Source: Sedimentisphaerales bacterium
Lineage (GTDB): Bacteria > Planctomycetota > Phycisphaerae > Sedimentisphaerales > Anaerobacaceae
Reading direction: 5' to 3'
Assembly (NCBI GenBank): GCA_016936075.1
Contig: JAFGPS010000138.1
Span: 1 to 40,420, forward strand
DNA length: 40,420 nucleotides
Shown: positions 1 to 8,474 of the stretch, in pieces
Numbering within the stretch: position 1 is the stretch's first letter
Layout: every line of letters begins with the position of its first letter
Notes under the pieces: model-generated
The model's database searches: none
Told to the model about the DNA's origin: nothing
What the model saw: only the letters and a program-made list of their open reading frames with translations
Made by a program: the position numbers and the translations under genes

Positions 1-91
1 ATGAAATCCTTTCCAATTATATTTTTACATGATAACATATTGAACATATAATATCATTACTAAAAACATAATTGTGACACAGCCTGTTGAT

Positions 92-136
92 GCGGAATCC
101 AGAGTTTAACAACTGGATTCCCGCCTTCGCGGGAAT
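92..136. repeat. Palindromic interspersed repeat
   Basis: The core ATTCCCGC-CTTC-GCGGGAAT (117-136) is an 8-bp perfect hairpin. Just upstream, GGAATCCAG (94-102) is the exact inverse of CTGGATTCC (113-121), so the right arm can pair in two alternative ways. The wording 'tggattcccgcc...gcgggaatgac' resembles small dispersed palindromes seen in many bacterial genomes (dRS3-like, ATTCCC-N8-GGGAAT). There is no coding sequence here. That it is dispersed in this genome is inferred, since only one copy is visible. Confidence 0.6.
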
Positions 137-170
137 GACGAAGTCGTATTCTCTGCGAACGGTTACAAAA

Positions 171-201
171 AATAAAAAAGCCCCACATAAAATGCAGGGC
201 T
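171..201 (-). terminator. Rho-independent terminator of purC
   Basis: Read on the minus strand, AGCCCTGCAT and ATGTGGGGCT form a 10-bp stem with two wobble pairs and a three-base loop. It is followed by TTTTTTATTTTT. It lies 36 bp past the purC stop codon, in the right orientation. Confidence 0.85.
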
Positions 202-236
202 ATACTAATCGTCAATTTATAATGTCTGATTATTAA

Positions 237-1130
237 CTAAAATTTAAATTTCCGGCCCGTAAGCTGCTCGTAGGCCTGGATATATTTTGCGCTTGTCTTT
301 TCGATAATATCCTGCGGTAATTCAACGCCCGGACCTGATTTATCGAAATTGATCTCTTCGAGATAATTTCTAACAAACTGTTTGTCGTAACTTTCCTGGT
401 CACGGCCTGCCTCATATTTATCTGCCGGCCAGAAACGCGACGAATCCGGTGTTAAAACTTCGTCAACCAGAATTAGTCCATCGTCGTAAATTGCCCACTC
501 GAATTTTGTATCGGCTAAAATGATTCCTTTTGTTTCGGCGTAAGCACTTGCTTTCTCGAATATTTCCATACTCTTATCGCGAACATATTCTGCGGCTTCT
601 ATACCAATAATGTCGGCACATCTTTCAAAGCTGATATTCTCATCATGCTCGCCCTGCTCGGCTTTTGTTGCTGGTGTAAAAATCAACTCAGGTAGCTTCT
701 GACATTGTTTCAGACCTTCGGGAAGTTTCTGCCCGCATACTGTCTGGCTTTGTTTGTATTCTTTCCAGCCTGAGCCTGCGAGGTATCCTCGGATAACACA
801 TTCTATTGGAAGCACTTTTCCTTTTTTAACAAGCATACTTCGTCCTTCGAACTGTTCGGGAGAATTGCAGAAAGGTTCTGGAAAATCGCTCACGTTATCT
901 GAGATAAGATGATTTTCAATACCAGTAAGAAAATCAAACCAGAATTTTGAAATTTGTGTAAGAACGATTCCTTTTTTGGGTATGCCGTTTGACATGATTA
1001 CATCAAAAGCACTTATTCTATCGGTTGCTACTATGAGCAATTTATCGCCAAGGTCGTATATATCGCGTACTTTACCTCTAACTGGTTCATATCCATCTAC
1101 ATTTGTTTTCAAGACTGCATTATCCATCAT
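237..1130 (-). CDS. purC: Phosphoribosylaminoimidazole-succinocarboxamide synthase (SAICAR synthetase)
   Basis: Joins CAIR and aspartate using ATP to make SAICAR, a step of cytosolic de novo purine synthesis. Both family signatures are visible: a PIECVIRGYLAGSGW block near residue 107 and ILADTKFEWA near residue 205, followed by the VDEVLTPDSSRFWP segment. At 297 residues it belongs to the longer, yeast ADE1-like type rather than the roughly 240-residue type common in Firmicutes and Proteobacteria. Two adjacent ATG codons (1130 and 1127) follow AAGGAAG, and either could start translation. A TATAAT hexamer on the minus strand (1153-1158) suggests its own promoter with a short leader, although no good -35 was seen. 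No other purine gene is nearby. It has its own terminator, so it is probably monocistronic. Confidence 0.97.
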   Translation of the reverse strand: MMDNAVLKTNVDGYEPVRGKVRDIYDLGDKLLIVATDRISAFDVIMSNGIPKKGIVLTQISKFWFDFLTGIENHLISDNVSDFPEPFCNSPEQFEGRSMLVKKGKVLPIECVIRGYLAGSGWKEYKQSQTVCGQKLPEGLKQCQKLPELIFTPATKAEQGEHDENISFERCADIIGIEAAEYVRDKSMEIFEKASAYAETKGIILADTKFEWAIYDDGLILVDEVLTPDSSRFWPADKYEAGRDQESYDKQFVRNYLEEINFDKSGPGVELPQDIIEKTSAKYIQAYEQLTGRKFKF

Positions 1131-1270
1131 TTCTTCCTTCTATCCTTATAGGATTATAATTTATCAGAGATTTTATACTGATGTTTCACATCGCAAAACA
1201 CTGGCAATGATTTTAGCGTAAAAAAATAAATATGAACAGACTTTTTTTGGACAATTTGCTAAGCAAGTAT

Positions 1271-1302
1271 CAAAAGAAATGCCGCTGTAAATACAACGGC
1301 AT
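1271..1302 (-). terminator. Probable terminator after the CoA-dehydratase activase
   Basis: ATGCCG...CGGCAT forms a 10-bp stem with one C-A mismatch and a four-base loop (279-302 within this kilobase, that is 1279-1302). On the minus strand it is followed by TTCTTTTG. It lies 28 bp past the activase stop and would separate that operon from purC. Confidence 0.6.
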
Positions 1303-1329
1303 AATCCTTAAATTATAAAAGTAAACTTA

Positions 1330-4300
1330 TCACGAAACAGAATCTGTTGTTGATAAGACTTGATCCTTCTCATCCTTTGTTGGGATGGATTTAATTTCCT
1401 GCTTTTTAGTGGAAACTGAAACCGATGGTTCAGGTTGAAAACGCATTTTAAGCATTTGTTGTTTTTGATAGCACTGTTCTGTGAAAACCGCGATTTCCGA
1501 ATCGAGATTCGCGCCGGCTGAATCTCCGAAGAAAGCATGAATAATCGGGAAAACCAAATCCGTCTTGCGCTTGCGAAGCTCTTTTGCCATACCCTCGATT
1601 TTTGCGGTTGCCACTCCTTCCTGCATACATGTAAACGGCCCAACGTGGAAGATACCTGAAACATATGCATCATTATGAGGAGTAATCATATCATTCATAA
1701 AGTGATATGCAATGGCAGCACTCAACGGCGATTCGCCTTCTATATTGCCATGGAACTCGTGATTCTTTTCCATTATCTCAATCATTTCCATAGGCTTTGG
1801 CAAAACATGACGGCCTTCGAGTACCTCATGGAACGGCTCTGCTATTTTGTTTTCGACTGATGACATATATTTTGCTTTTAACGCGGATTTTGCAAATTCT
1901 TTTCCGACTTTTGTTATCCTTGACAAACTCAAACTCTTCAATGCAAGACCAAGGTCCCTCTTTTTATTCCTGCGGTTCATCTTATTTACATAATCAATCC
2001 AATCTGTCACCGGATCCCTGACTATCTCGAGACCCTGTTGTTCGAGCTCCCTGATAACAAAACCGGTATATGGGTCGTGCATCCTCATGTAAATCTCGCC
2101 TATATACAATACAAGCGGGAATCTTTCTGTCTGAGTAAGTTTAATCTTTTTAAATAGTGAAACGGTTTCTTTTCCCCACTGGACAAGCTCATTGACTTCG
2201 GCACCCTTTTCTACAACTTTTTCAAGAGCAGAAAGTCTGTCCTGTCTTAATTGTGCAATTTCTTCCTTATCAACAGCATAAGGATTAAATCTCAAATATA
2301 TATCCTCAAGAAGGTCGGATCCTTTTACTCCCTTGTATAGAATCTGCTGCATTTTCATTTTTTCTGACGCACTCAATTCCCTTGGGAAAGGTATATCGTA
2401 ATAATCAGTTGTAGATGATGGACCCGCAACCGGAACTTTCTGTAAACCTTCTCTATCAAGAAATTCTCTGACAAGCTCGGTATATTTTCCGAACCTGCAT
2501 GGGCCGCTTGTTGTCGGAAGCATTACAAGATAGCTTTTTTCGACATGCTCTTTACCTAATTCCCTTATTCTTTCTGTAAGAAAACCTATTGCATCGCCAA
2601 CAACTCCCTTGAGCGGATAACATACTTCGGTATAAATGTGCTTGCGTGCTATTTCATAGCCGAGCTGTGTATTGGTTGGCAGTACCATTGCATCTACACC
2701 GAAATTCCTGAGTCCCGCGGCGGCAACATAACTTGCGTCACCCATGTATGGAATGAGCCATGTTCTTTGTTCCGATTTGTTAGGTTTTCTTATCTTAAGA
2801 CTCTCCATATTCATCTTTACAGGTGACGTTTGATTGACAACTCTTTCATGTGCTTCAGTTCTTGTTACAAATGGAGCATTATTTGTCTGTGCATCAGTAA
2901 GTAACACAAGAACAGGTTTACCCGCCGCCTGTTGAATCTTTTCTTCCTGATATACTTTCAAGCTATCTGGTCCACACGCGAAATTCATCATTCTTATCGC
3001 GAATAAATTCGGATGATTGGCAACATACAAACCAGCCTGAAGTATTCTGACACTCTCGACCCAGAACTCATTTTCAACTATTTCATCAAGAGGAATGTCC
3101 ATGAACTTATGTTCGAGGAAAATCTGTGGTATATAATCCAGACCTCTTACCTGAGAAAACATCGAGCCGGAATTAGAACTTGCTTCCGGGTCGAGCACAA
3201 CATAATCTCTTCCTATTCCCATATATGCTTTATCGTTGGTCGATTCTATTCTCGAGAGGAACTTGTCACCTTCCTTATACAGCTCTTCTTTGAATTGTTT
3301 TTCCGCTTCGTCCGCATACAAAATAGCTTCTTTTATCTGACTATTGGTGAATTTAATTCCGAGCCTGTCAAATTCCTGTTTAAAGGCTCTCATAAGAATT
3401 TCATTGTCACCAAAATGCAGTATCGGATTTATCTGTTTGCTTTTGTCAAGAGAAAGAACATCATTAAGGACATAGCCTTCTGATTCTGTATAAATGCAAT
3501 ATTTCAAATTCGGAGGGTCCTGCTGTCTCACCTCGATAAAGCTCGGATTGAACAGAAATTCAACTGCCGGGCTATCGTTTAGTGCCGCGGCGTGACCTGT
3601 TGCTAATTTCCTTGCTATACAGAATTCTGTACGGGAATTGTCCACACCTACATTTGCGATTTCCTTTGTTGTTCTCGGTGTCACTACCGGGCAGAAACCA
3701 AGTTTGCTTAAAACCGCCGCACTCCAGATACCTTTTTCGCCAAGTGTCGCCGTACTTCGTTTTATACCAACTGTTATTCCAGGTTTTTTTTCGGCTTTTC
3801 CACTCTCTATTTCATGGAGAAGCAGTCCCTGTTTTTTAAAATGCTTTTCGTATATCTTATGGTACTTATCGACATAATTTGTTTTGGGTTTCCTCGAAGT
3901 TTCTGAATTTCCTTTCGGACAAAAACCACCGGTGATAATTTCATCATCTTCGATAGAGAATATTTCAAGTTTACAATCTCTGATTCCACAACTTTTGTCA
4001 CCAAACATTTCCCTACATGTTGTCATGCGTTTATCGAACGGCATATCAATTATTTCCCAACCTCTGAACGCTGTGCCGTATTGCTTGCCTTCTTTTTCGA
4101 GAAGCTTTATATTTTCGATAATATCGAGCGCTTGTCCCCATGCTCCGAACATTTCTCTGTGAGGATACGCTTCAATTTCTTTTTCAGAAACCTGTGCCAG
4201 AGCCGCAAGGAATGCTTTTCCTAACGCAGGTCCGCCCTGAGCTGAACATTTTACTCCGGCATGCTGCGAACCGCCTACGAATTTATAATAGTAGCTGGCC

Positions 4301-6027
4301 GCTGTGCCGCGAAGTATTGCCGCGGCGATTTCCTCTTTGCCGAATCCTTCGGCAATGAGCCTGTTCTCGTCCATTTCCATGAACACGCCGCAGGTAGAGT
4401 CTATCAAAGGAACTTTTTTCGCGCTAAGTGCGGCGGTTTGTAAGGTACTTTCGACATTCAGGTTTATGATATCGGCCATATTCTCAAGAGTCTGGCCTGA
4501 ACCGGCCTGACAACTGTAATTCATTTTCGCTTCTTTGACCGTTCCGTCTTTCGCGAAGCTTGTGAATTTCATATCTTGGCCGCCGATTTCAAATATCGTA
4601 TCTATTTTATTATTATAATGCCTTACACCGAGTGCGTGACATGTAATTTCATCGGTGACTCTATCTGTTAGTTCTATATTTTTATCAGCAAGTTCTTTCG
4701 ACTTTTTCTTGCTTACCAATATCTTCTCATATAGTTTTCTCGCTGAGCCTGTTGCACCAACTCCTTTTATAATTACTTTGTCTTTATGCCTGCTTAAATA
4801 TTTTAGAACGCGCTTGAGTGACTCTTCGGGATTTCCATGTGTTTTAATATAAAGTTTATCAAGCAGTTTTCCTGTTTTTAACTCAACAATAGCTCCTTTT
4901 GTTGTTGTACTTCCACCATCAATTCCGAGTACAACTTCTGTATTTTCAGGAATTTCATCGGTTAAAGTGAGACTTTCTTCATTAACTTTCGACAAATAAT
5001 CCGAAATTGGCGGAGCAAATTTTCTTTTCTCTCTGCCATGAACGGAAACTTTTTCAAGTTCGGAAAGTTTGAAAACGTAACCATCACCATTTTCCATTCC
5101 CTTAAGAGCTGCTCCTACCGCGGCTATATTATGGAATTGCTCAGGCCTGACAATATCAATACCAATAAATCTCTGAAGATTTTTACGAATAAGGTCGTTT
5201 GTGAAAACGCCGCCTGTAGCAATAGCAATCTCTTTGCCATTTTCGCTATTGAATTGTCTGGCTCCGAGTACATCAATAATATAATTTCTTGCGACAGTCA
5301 TAAAGAGACCTGCAAGATTATCTTTTCTTGTTGCACCTTCGTTCTGCTTGTGAATAAGGTCCGATTGAATCACGACGCCGCAGCGTGCGAGAAATTCACA
5401 AGGTTCTTTAGATTTTTTTGCTTCCTGTTCAGCTTCATAAAACATTTTCTCAAGACGAGTCTGAAGTTTCTTTCTGTTTCTTATTCTGATTTGTTCTTTT
5501 TCTTTTTCATCTTTCGCTTGTGCCGTATCTTCTATTTCCAGATTCGGAACGTCACCTTCGAAAAGTCTCCTGCATTGCTTTTCTATTAGTGTACCGGAAC
5601 CGCCACCGCATTTTGTACCTGTTCTCCATTCCTGGATAGTTTTCTTTTTATATATTTCTTTCAAATTGAAAAAGTAAGGATCCTTTGCGCCTATGTGAAA
5701 TATATATTGTGCCTGCGGCATAATAACTTCGGCACCCTTAGGGATAGCGACACTATCATAGACATAAGTCAATCCATTCATTATTTCCGGAAAAGATACT
5801 GCCCCACTTCCAGTAAAAGCTGTGTTTCTTATATTTTCTTCCGGGAACATTTTTGTTATTTCCAGCCATGCTTCATGTATAGCACCGATAGGATTTGCAA
5901 AATGCAATATAGGATTAGATGAATGAACTATCTGTCTATTTTCATTCAATACAACGTAATGCACAGCGCTGCTGCCTACATCGATACCTACATAAAGGTT
6001 TTTCCGGTATTCCTTTTCCTTATCCAT
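1330..6027 (-). CDS. Giant 2-hydroxyacyl-CoA dehydratase activase/reductase fusion (BcrA/BadF/HgdC family with DUF2229-like part)
   Basis: A 1565-residue fusion. Residues about 10-315 and 363-640 are two ASKHA-type ATPase domains (GIDVGSS and GIDGGSTTTKG phosphate loops). Each keeps the two cysteines that hold a [4Fe-4S] cluster in HgdC-type activators: Cys140 (TKCGGGSG) and Cys216 (ARCGVV), then Cys506 (YSCQAGSG) and Cys546 (STCGVF). A cysteine-rich linker follows (about 669-700). From about residue 745 the protein resembles the DUF2229/HgdB-like part of large CoA activases, and it ends in a polar tail (about 1526-1565). HgdC proteins deliver ATP-driven low-potential electrons to radical 2-hydroxyacyl-CoA dehydratases. 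The substrate here is unknown and no separate dehydratase subunits are adjacent. GGAGAG precedes the ATG. It is probably cotranscribed with the lnt-like gene 46 bp upstream. Confidence 0.88.
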   Translation of the reverse strand: MDKEKEYRKNLYVGIDVGSSAVHYVVLNENRQIVHSSNPILHFANPIGAIHEAWLEITKMFPEENIRNTAFTGSGAVSFPEIMNGLTYVYDSVAIPKGAEVIMPQAQYIFHIGAKDPYFFNLKEIYKKKTIQEWRTGTKCGGGSGTLIEKQCRRLFEGDVPNLEIEDTAQAKDEKEKEQIRIRNRKKLQTRLEKMFYEAEQEAKKSKEPCEFLARCGVVIQSDLIHKQNEGATRKDNLAGLFMTVARNYIIDVLGARQFNSENGKEIAIATGGVFTNDLIRKNLQRFIGIDIVRPEQFHNIAAVGAALKGMENGDGYVFKLSELEKVSVHGREKRKFAPPISDYLSKVNEESLTLTDEIPENTEVVLGIDGGSTTTKGAIVELKTGKLLDKLYIKTHGNPEESLKRVLKYLSRHKDKVIIKGVGATGSARKLYEKILVSKKKSKELADKNIELTDRVTDEITCHALGVRHYNNKIDTIFEIGGQDMKFTSFAKDGTVKEAKMNYSCQAGSGQTLENMADIINLNVESTLQTAALSAKKVPLIDSTCGVFMEMDENRLIAEGFGKEEIAAAILRGTAASYYYKFVGGSQHAGVKCSAQGGPALGKAFLAALAQVSEKEIEAYPHREMFGAWGQALDIIENIKLLEKEGKQYGTAFRGWEIIDMPFDKRMTTCREMFGDKSCGIRDCKLEIFSIEDDEIITGGFCPKGNSETSRKPKTNYVDKYHKIYEKHFKKQGLLLHEIESGKAEKKPGITVGIKRSTATLGEKGIWSAAVLSKLGFCPVVTPRTTKEIANVGVDNSRTEFCIARKLATGHAAALNDSPAVEFLFNPSFIEVRQQDPPNLKYCIYTESEGYVLNDVLSLDKSKQINPILHFGDNEILMRAFKQEFDRLGIKFTNSQIKEAILYADEAEKQFKEELYKEGDKFLSRIESTNDKAYMGIGRDYVVLDPEASSNSGSMFSQVRGLDYIPQIFLEHKFMDIPLDEIVENEFWVESVRILQAGLYVANHPNLFAIRMMNFACGPDSLKVYQEEKIQQAAGKPVLVLLTDAQTNNAPFVTRTEAHERVVNQTSPVKMNMESLKIRKPNKSEQRTWLIPYMGDASYVAAAGLRNFGVDAMVLPTNTQLGYEIARKHIYTEVCYPLKGVVGDAIGFLTERIRELGKEHVEKSYLVMLPTTSGPCRFGKYTELVREFLDREGLQKVPVAGPSSTTDYYDIPFPRELSASEKMKMQQILYKGVKGSDLLEDIYLRFNPYAVDKEEIAQLRQDRLSALEKVVEKGAEVNELVQWGKETVSLFKKIKLTQTERFPLVLYIGEIYMRMHDPYTGFVIRELEQQGLEIVRDPVTDWIDYVNKMNRRNKKRDLGLALKSLSLSRITKVGKEFAKSALKAKYMSSVENKIAEPFHEVLEGRHVLPKPMEMIEIMEKNHEFHGNIEGESPLSAAIAYHFMNDMITPHNDAYVSGIFHVGPFTCMQEGVATAKIEGMAKELRKRKTDLVFPIIHAFFGDSAGANLDSEIAVFTEQCYQKQQMLKMRFQPEPSVSVSTKKQEIKSIPTKDEKDQVLSTTDSVS

Positions 6028-6073
6028 TTTATTCTATAAACTCTCCAAAAATAAACAGTTATGTATTATGATA

Positions 6074-7480
6074 TTATATTTTATTATTTAATTTTATTCG
6101 CGTTATTATTTCTTTCGTCACATAAATCAATAATAATATAAAACATGGTACAATAGGCCAATGTCCCCATAGGCTAAACAACGTCGTACCGGCATATAAA
6201 GGGACTTCAGCGGTTATTATACCTGAACCTTCAGTTAAATGGTCCATCTTTTTTATAATTTTACCCTTTGGTGAAATGATGGCGCTGATACCATTATGAC
6301 ACGCTCGGATTATCGCATAATTGGATTCAATAGCGCGGTTAATACTGCTTTGAAAATGTGCGTTTTTAACCTGAGACCAATCCAGGGTGGGGACCGCAAC
6401 TATAGCTGCATGTTGTCTGCCATAACGGCGGGATATATCTGTGAAGTTGTCGTCGTGACATATCATGACACCTACATTGATTCCCTCAATGGGAGCTATA
6501 ACGGTGGTTCCATCACCCTTTTCGTAATATTCAAAAGGAGTAATATGAGTTTTTGTATAGCAACCTGAAACCTGGCCGTCCGAATTAATTATAATCGCTT
6601 TATTAGAACGTTGAAAATCCACTCCTATGACCAGTGCGATATTGTTATTTTTAGCTATTTCCTGAAAATTCACAAGCCATTGATTGACATCGCCTGTTCC
6701 GGTATAAAATCCAAGTTCGGGAGATACTACAATTTTAGAATCTTCCTGTGCTGCCTGTTTCACAAATTTCGCATATAATGAATTCGAATCTTCTGGATAA
6801 GTCACGCTATTGCTATCTTCTGTCCAGCCCATAGCTGAAACTATGATTTTTTTAACTGGTTCACTTGGTTCAGTTCTTTGTAATACAATATTAACCGCAA
6901 TAGCAAAAAGTAATAATGCACAACCGGCTGCAATGTATGTCCTTTTCTTTTTCGGGCAAACCACAGCATTTACCGCTAAAGCCTGTAAACACACAATAAG
7001 AAATACAATGCCTGTAAGCCCTGTAAGAGAAACAAAAGAAACCAATTCAGGATATGCTGACCAGGGACGTACTATTGATTGTGCCATTCCCCAGATAGGA
7101 ATCGCAGAAAAATTAATCCAATCAAGTACAACTAATAAGGCTCCGATAGCAAACATGCTTAAAAGTGTCGGCCTGCGAAGCAAACGGAAGCTTATCAACG
7201 AAAAAGCAGAAAAAACTAATATTAGTTCTGCAAACAGTATTAATGTAATTATTAACGGCATTTGCAAGACACAAGCCTGGGGTATAACATAAAAGATTCC
7301 CATATAAACACCGGTGTGAATCATTCTATTATATGTAGAGTCTTTCCTCGATGCCAGATACAAAACAGGAATAAATGCAACAAGTTGAAGCGGAGCCGCA
7401 ACCATCCATATTTGCGGTATCGTTAAGGATAAACCGCTTGCTGCACCCAAAATTCTTGATTTTAATTCCCTGTTTTTCAT
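6074..7480 (-). CDS. lnt: Apolipoprotein N-acyltransferase-like membrane nitrilase
   Basis: Expected to add the third acyl chain to the N-terminal cysteine of lipoproteins at the inner membrane. Residues about 1-210 hold seven or eight hydrophobic segments and residues about 215-440 hold a carbon-nitrogen hydrolase domain. The catalytic triad can be placed: Glu in VVSPELGF, Lys in CYTKTHITPFEYY and Cys in MICHDDNF. The last motif differs from the usual ICYE, so this is a divergent Lnt. The 468-residue length is close to the family (about 500). The NWPL-type C-terminus is recognisable as GHWPIVPCF before a final hydrophobic segment. It lies 54 bp after marR and 46 bp before the activase gene, suggesting one operon. 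Another membrane nitrilase function is possible. Confidence 0.8.
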   Translation of the reverse strand: MKNRELKSRILGAASGLSLTIPQIWMVAAPLQLVAFIPVLYLASRKDSTYNRMIHTGVYMGIFYVIPQACVLQMPLIITLILFAELILVFSAFSLISFRLLRRPTLLSMFAIGALLVVLDWINFSAIPIWGMAQSIVRPWSAYPELVSFVSLTGLTGIVFLIVCLQALAVNAVVCPKKKRTYIAAGCALLLFAIAVNIVLQRTEPSEPVKKIIVSAMGWTEDSNSVTYPEDSNSLYAKFVKQAAQEDSKIVVSPELGFYTGTGDVNQWLVNFQEIAKNNNIALVIGVDFQRSNKAIIINSDGQVSGCYTKTHITPFEYYEKGDGTTVIAPIEGINVGVMICHDDNFTDISRRYGRQHAAIVAVPTLDWSQVKNAHFQSSINRAIESNYAIIRACHNGISAIISPKGKIIKKMDHLTEGSGIITAEVPLYAGTTLFSLWGHWPIVPCFILLLIYVTKEIITRIKLNNKI

Positions 7481-7534
7481 ATATGTGCTTTACTTATAAA
7501 AAGTGAATTAGTTCAATTTCTAATAATTCAATCC

Positions 7535-8011
7535 TCAGTCTTCTTTTATATTGGATCTAACTTTTTCCAACATTCCAATAAGTCTCTTCTGTTCGTCCTC
7601 TACGAGTATATCCATTATCCTTTTAACTTCCTCTGCATATAGCGGCTCAATCCTGTCAAGCAGCTCTTTACCGGACTCTGTTAATACTATTATATTCGAC
7701 CTTCTATCAGATGGTGACGATGTACGTGTCACAAACCCGGCTTTTTCCATACGGTCTATCAACGATGTAATATTTGCACGATTAACGAGCATCATACTGC
7801 TTAACTGTGCTTGTGTAAGGCCTTCTCCCTTCCTGCTCTGATGTTTGAGAAGCATCATAAGGTTAAACTGCACGTCAGTTAAACCAAACGGCTGCAAAAA
7901 GTGACCTGCTTTCTTACGCAGATTAGACGCTGTATAATAAGTACTTAGCAGTGCTTCATGAGCAAGCAGAGCTACAGGTTCATTTAGACCAAGTTCTATT
8001 TCGAGAGACAT
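7535..8011 (-). CDS. MarR-family transcriptional regulator
   Basis: A 158-residue dimeric winged-helix DNA-binding protein. Visible parts are an N-terminal dimerisation helix, the helix-turn-helix (LTQAQLSSMMLVNRANITSLIDRMEKAGFV) and the wing (RTSSPSDRRSNIIVLTESG) typical of MarR/OhrR proteins, then C-terminal helices. There is no obvious redox cysteine. AAGG precedes the ATG. It is the first gene before the lnt-like and activase genes. A 15-bp palindrome overlaps its TTGACA -35 element, which fits autorepression. The ligand is unknown. Confidence 0.93.
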   Translation of the reverse strand: MSLEIELGLNEPVALLAHEALLSTYYTASNLRKKAGHFLQPFGLTDVQFNLMMLLKHQSRKGEGLTQAQLSSMMLVNRANITSLIDRMEKAGFVTRTSSPSDRRSNIIVLTESGKELLDRIEPLYAEEVKRIMDILVEDEQKRLIGMLEKVRSNIKED

Positions 8012-8054
8012 TATTTCTAACCTTAATTCGCAATATATAAAATTGTTAATATGT

Positions 8055-8084
8055 GTATTATTGCCTACCGAACTAATTTGTCAA
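8055..8084 (-). promoter_or_regulatory. Promoter of the marR-lnt-activase operon
   Basis: On the minus strand, a consensus -35 TTGACA (8079-8084) is followed after 18 bp by TAATAC (8055-8060). This would start the transcript about 35-40 bases before the marR ATG. The -10 is weak, but the -35 is perfect. Confidence 0.55.
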
Positions 8085-8088
8085 ATTA
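8074..8088. promoter_or_regulatory. Candidate MarR operator
   Basis: TAATTTG-T-CAAATTA is a perfect inverted repeat with 7-bp arms and a one-base centre. It contains the whole -35 hexamer of the marR promoter. MarR proteins usually bind short AT-rich palindromes at their own promoters, so position and form fit. Binding itself is inferred. Confidence 0.5.
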
Positions 8089-8474
8089 TTTTTTTCACTT
8101 TTTTATAATAATTTTTTCGTTGTTAATAACCTGTGAAATATATTCCACCTTACACACAGACAAAAATTTATATTTTTACAAATGTTAATATTACTCGACT
8201 TGCGCCCAAAAACTCATAACAAATCTATCAGGTTATCCACCGTAATAATCTGATGATTTATTCCTCTAATCCCCGGTTGATTAATGAGTTATCTATTTTT
8301 TATTGAATGAATACAACAATATCACAGTACATACTAAGAATACTACTGTTTTTTTCTTTTATATTATAATAATCATATATACTTTGTTAGATGATAACAT
8401 ATTGCAGCAGTTTTCAATTATCACAAAAGATTACAGCTTGATACTTATTGTTTTTTAATGTAACCTTACAGCCC

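Larger units (their letters stand above)
8012..8474. other. Divergent intergenic region between marR and the sulfatase-fold gene
   Basis: 463 bp of AT-rich DNA with no convincing gene. The marR promoter and a palindromic operator candidate lie at 8055-8088. Single DnaA-box-like words occur (TTATCCACC near 8234, TTACACACA near 8152), but they are too few and imperfect to call an origin. No clear Shine-Dalgarno sequence precedes the plus-strand gene. Confidence 0.6.

Noticed and set aside
29..42. 14-base word ATGATAACATATTG shared by 29-42 and 8391-8404
   Set aside because: AT-rich, no further similarity on either side, and no structural context. Chance is adequate.
1182..1189. parS half-site TGTTTCAC upstream of purC
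   Set aside because: Only one half matches; the other half (ATCGCAAA) does not. Eight bases are expected by chance.
5038..5589. 183-codon plus-strand open frame antisense to the activase
   Set aside because: Lies wholly within a strongly supported gene on the other strand, with a low-complexity Phe/Ser/Tyr-rich translation and no ribosome site. The other long antisense frames (for example 3013-3483, 6810-7292, 26053-26682) were rejected for the same reason.
8152..8242. DnaA-box-like words TTACACACA and TTATCCACC in the marR intergenic region as an origin
   Set aside because: Only two imperfect boxes in an ordinary divergent promoter region, with no dnaA or dnaN nearby. A perfect TTATCCACA complement near 35470 is inside folC coding sequence.
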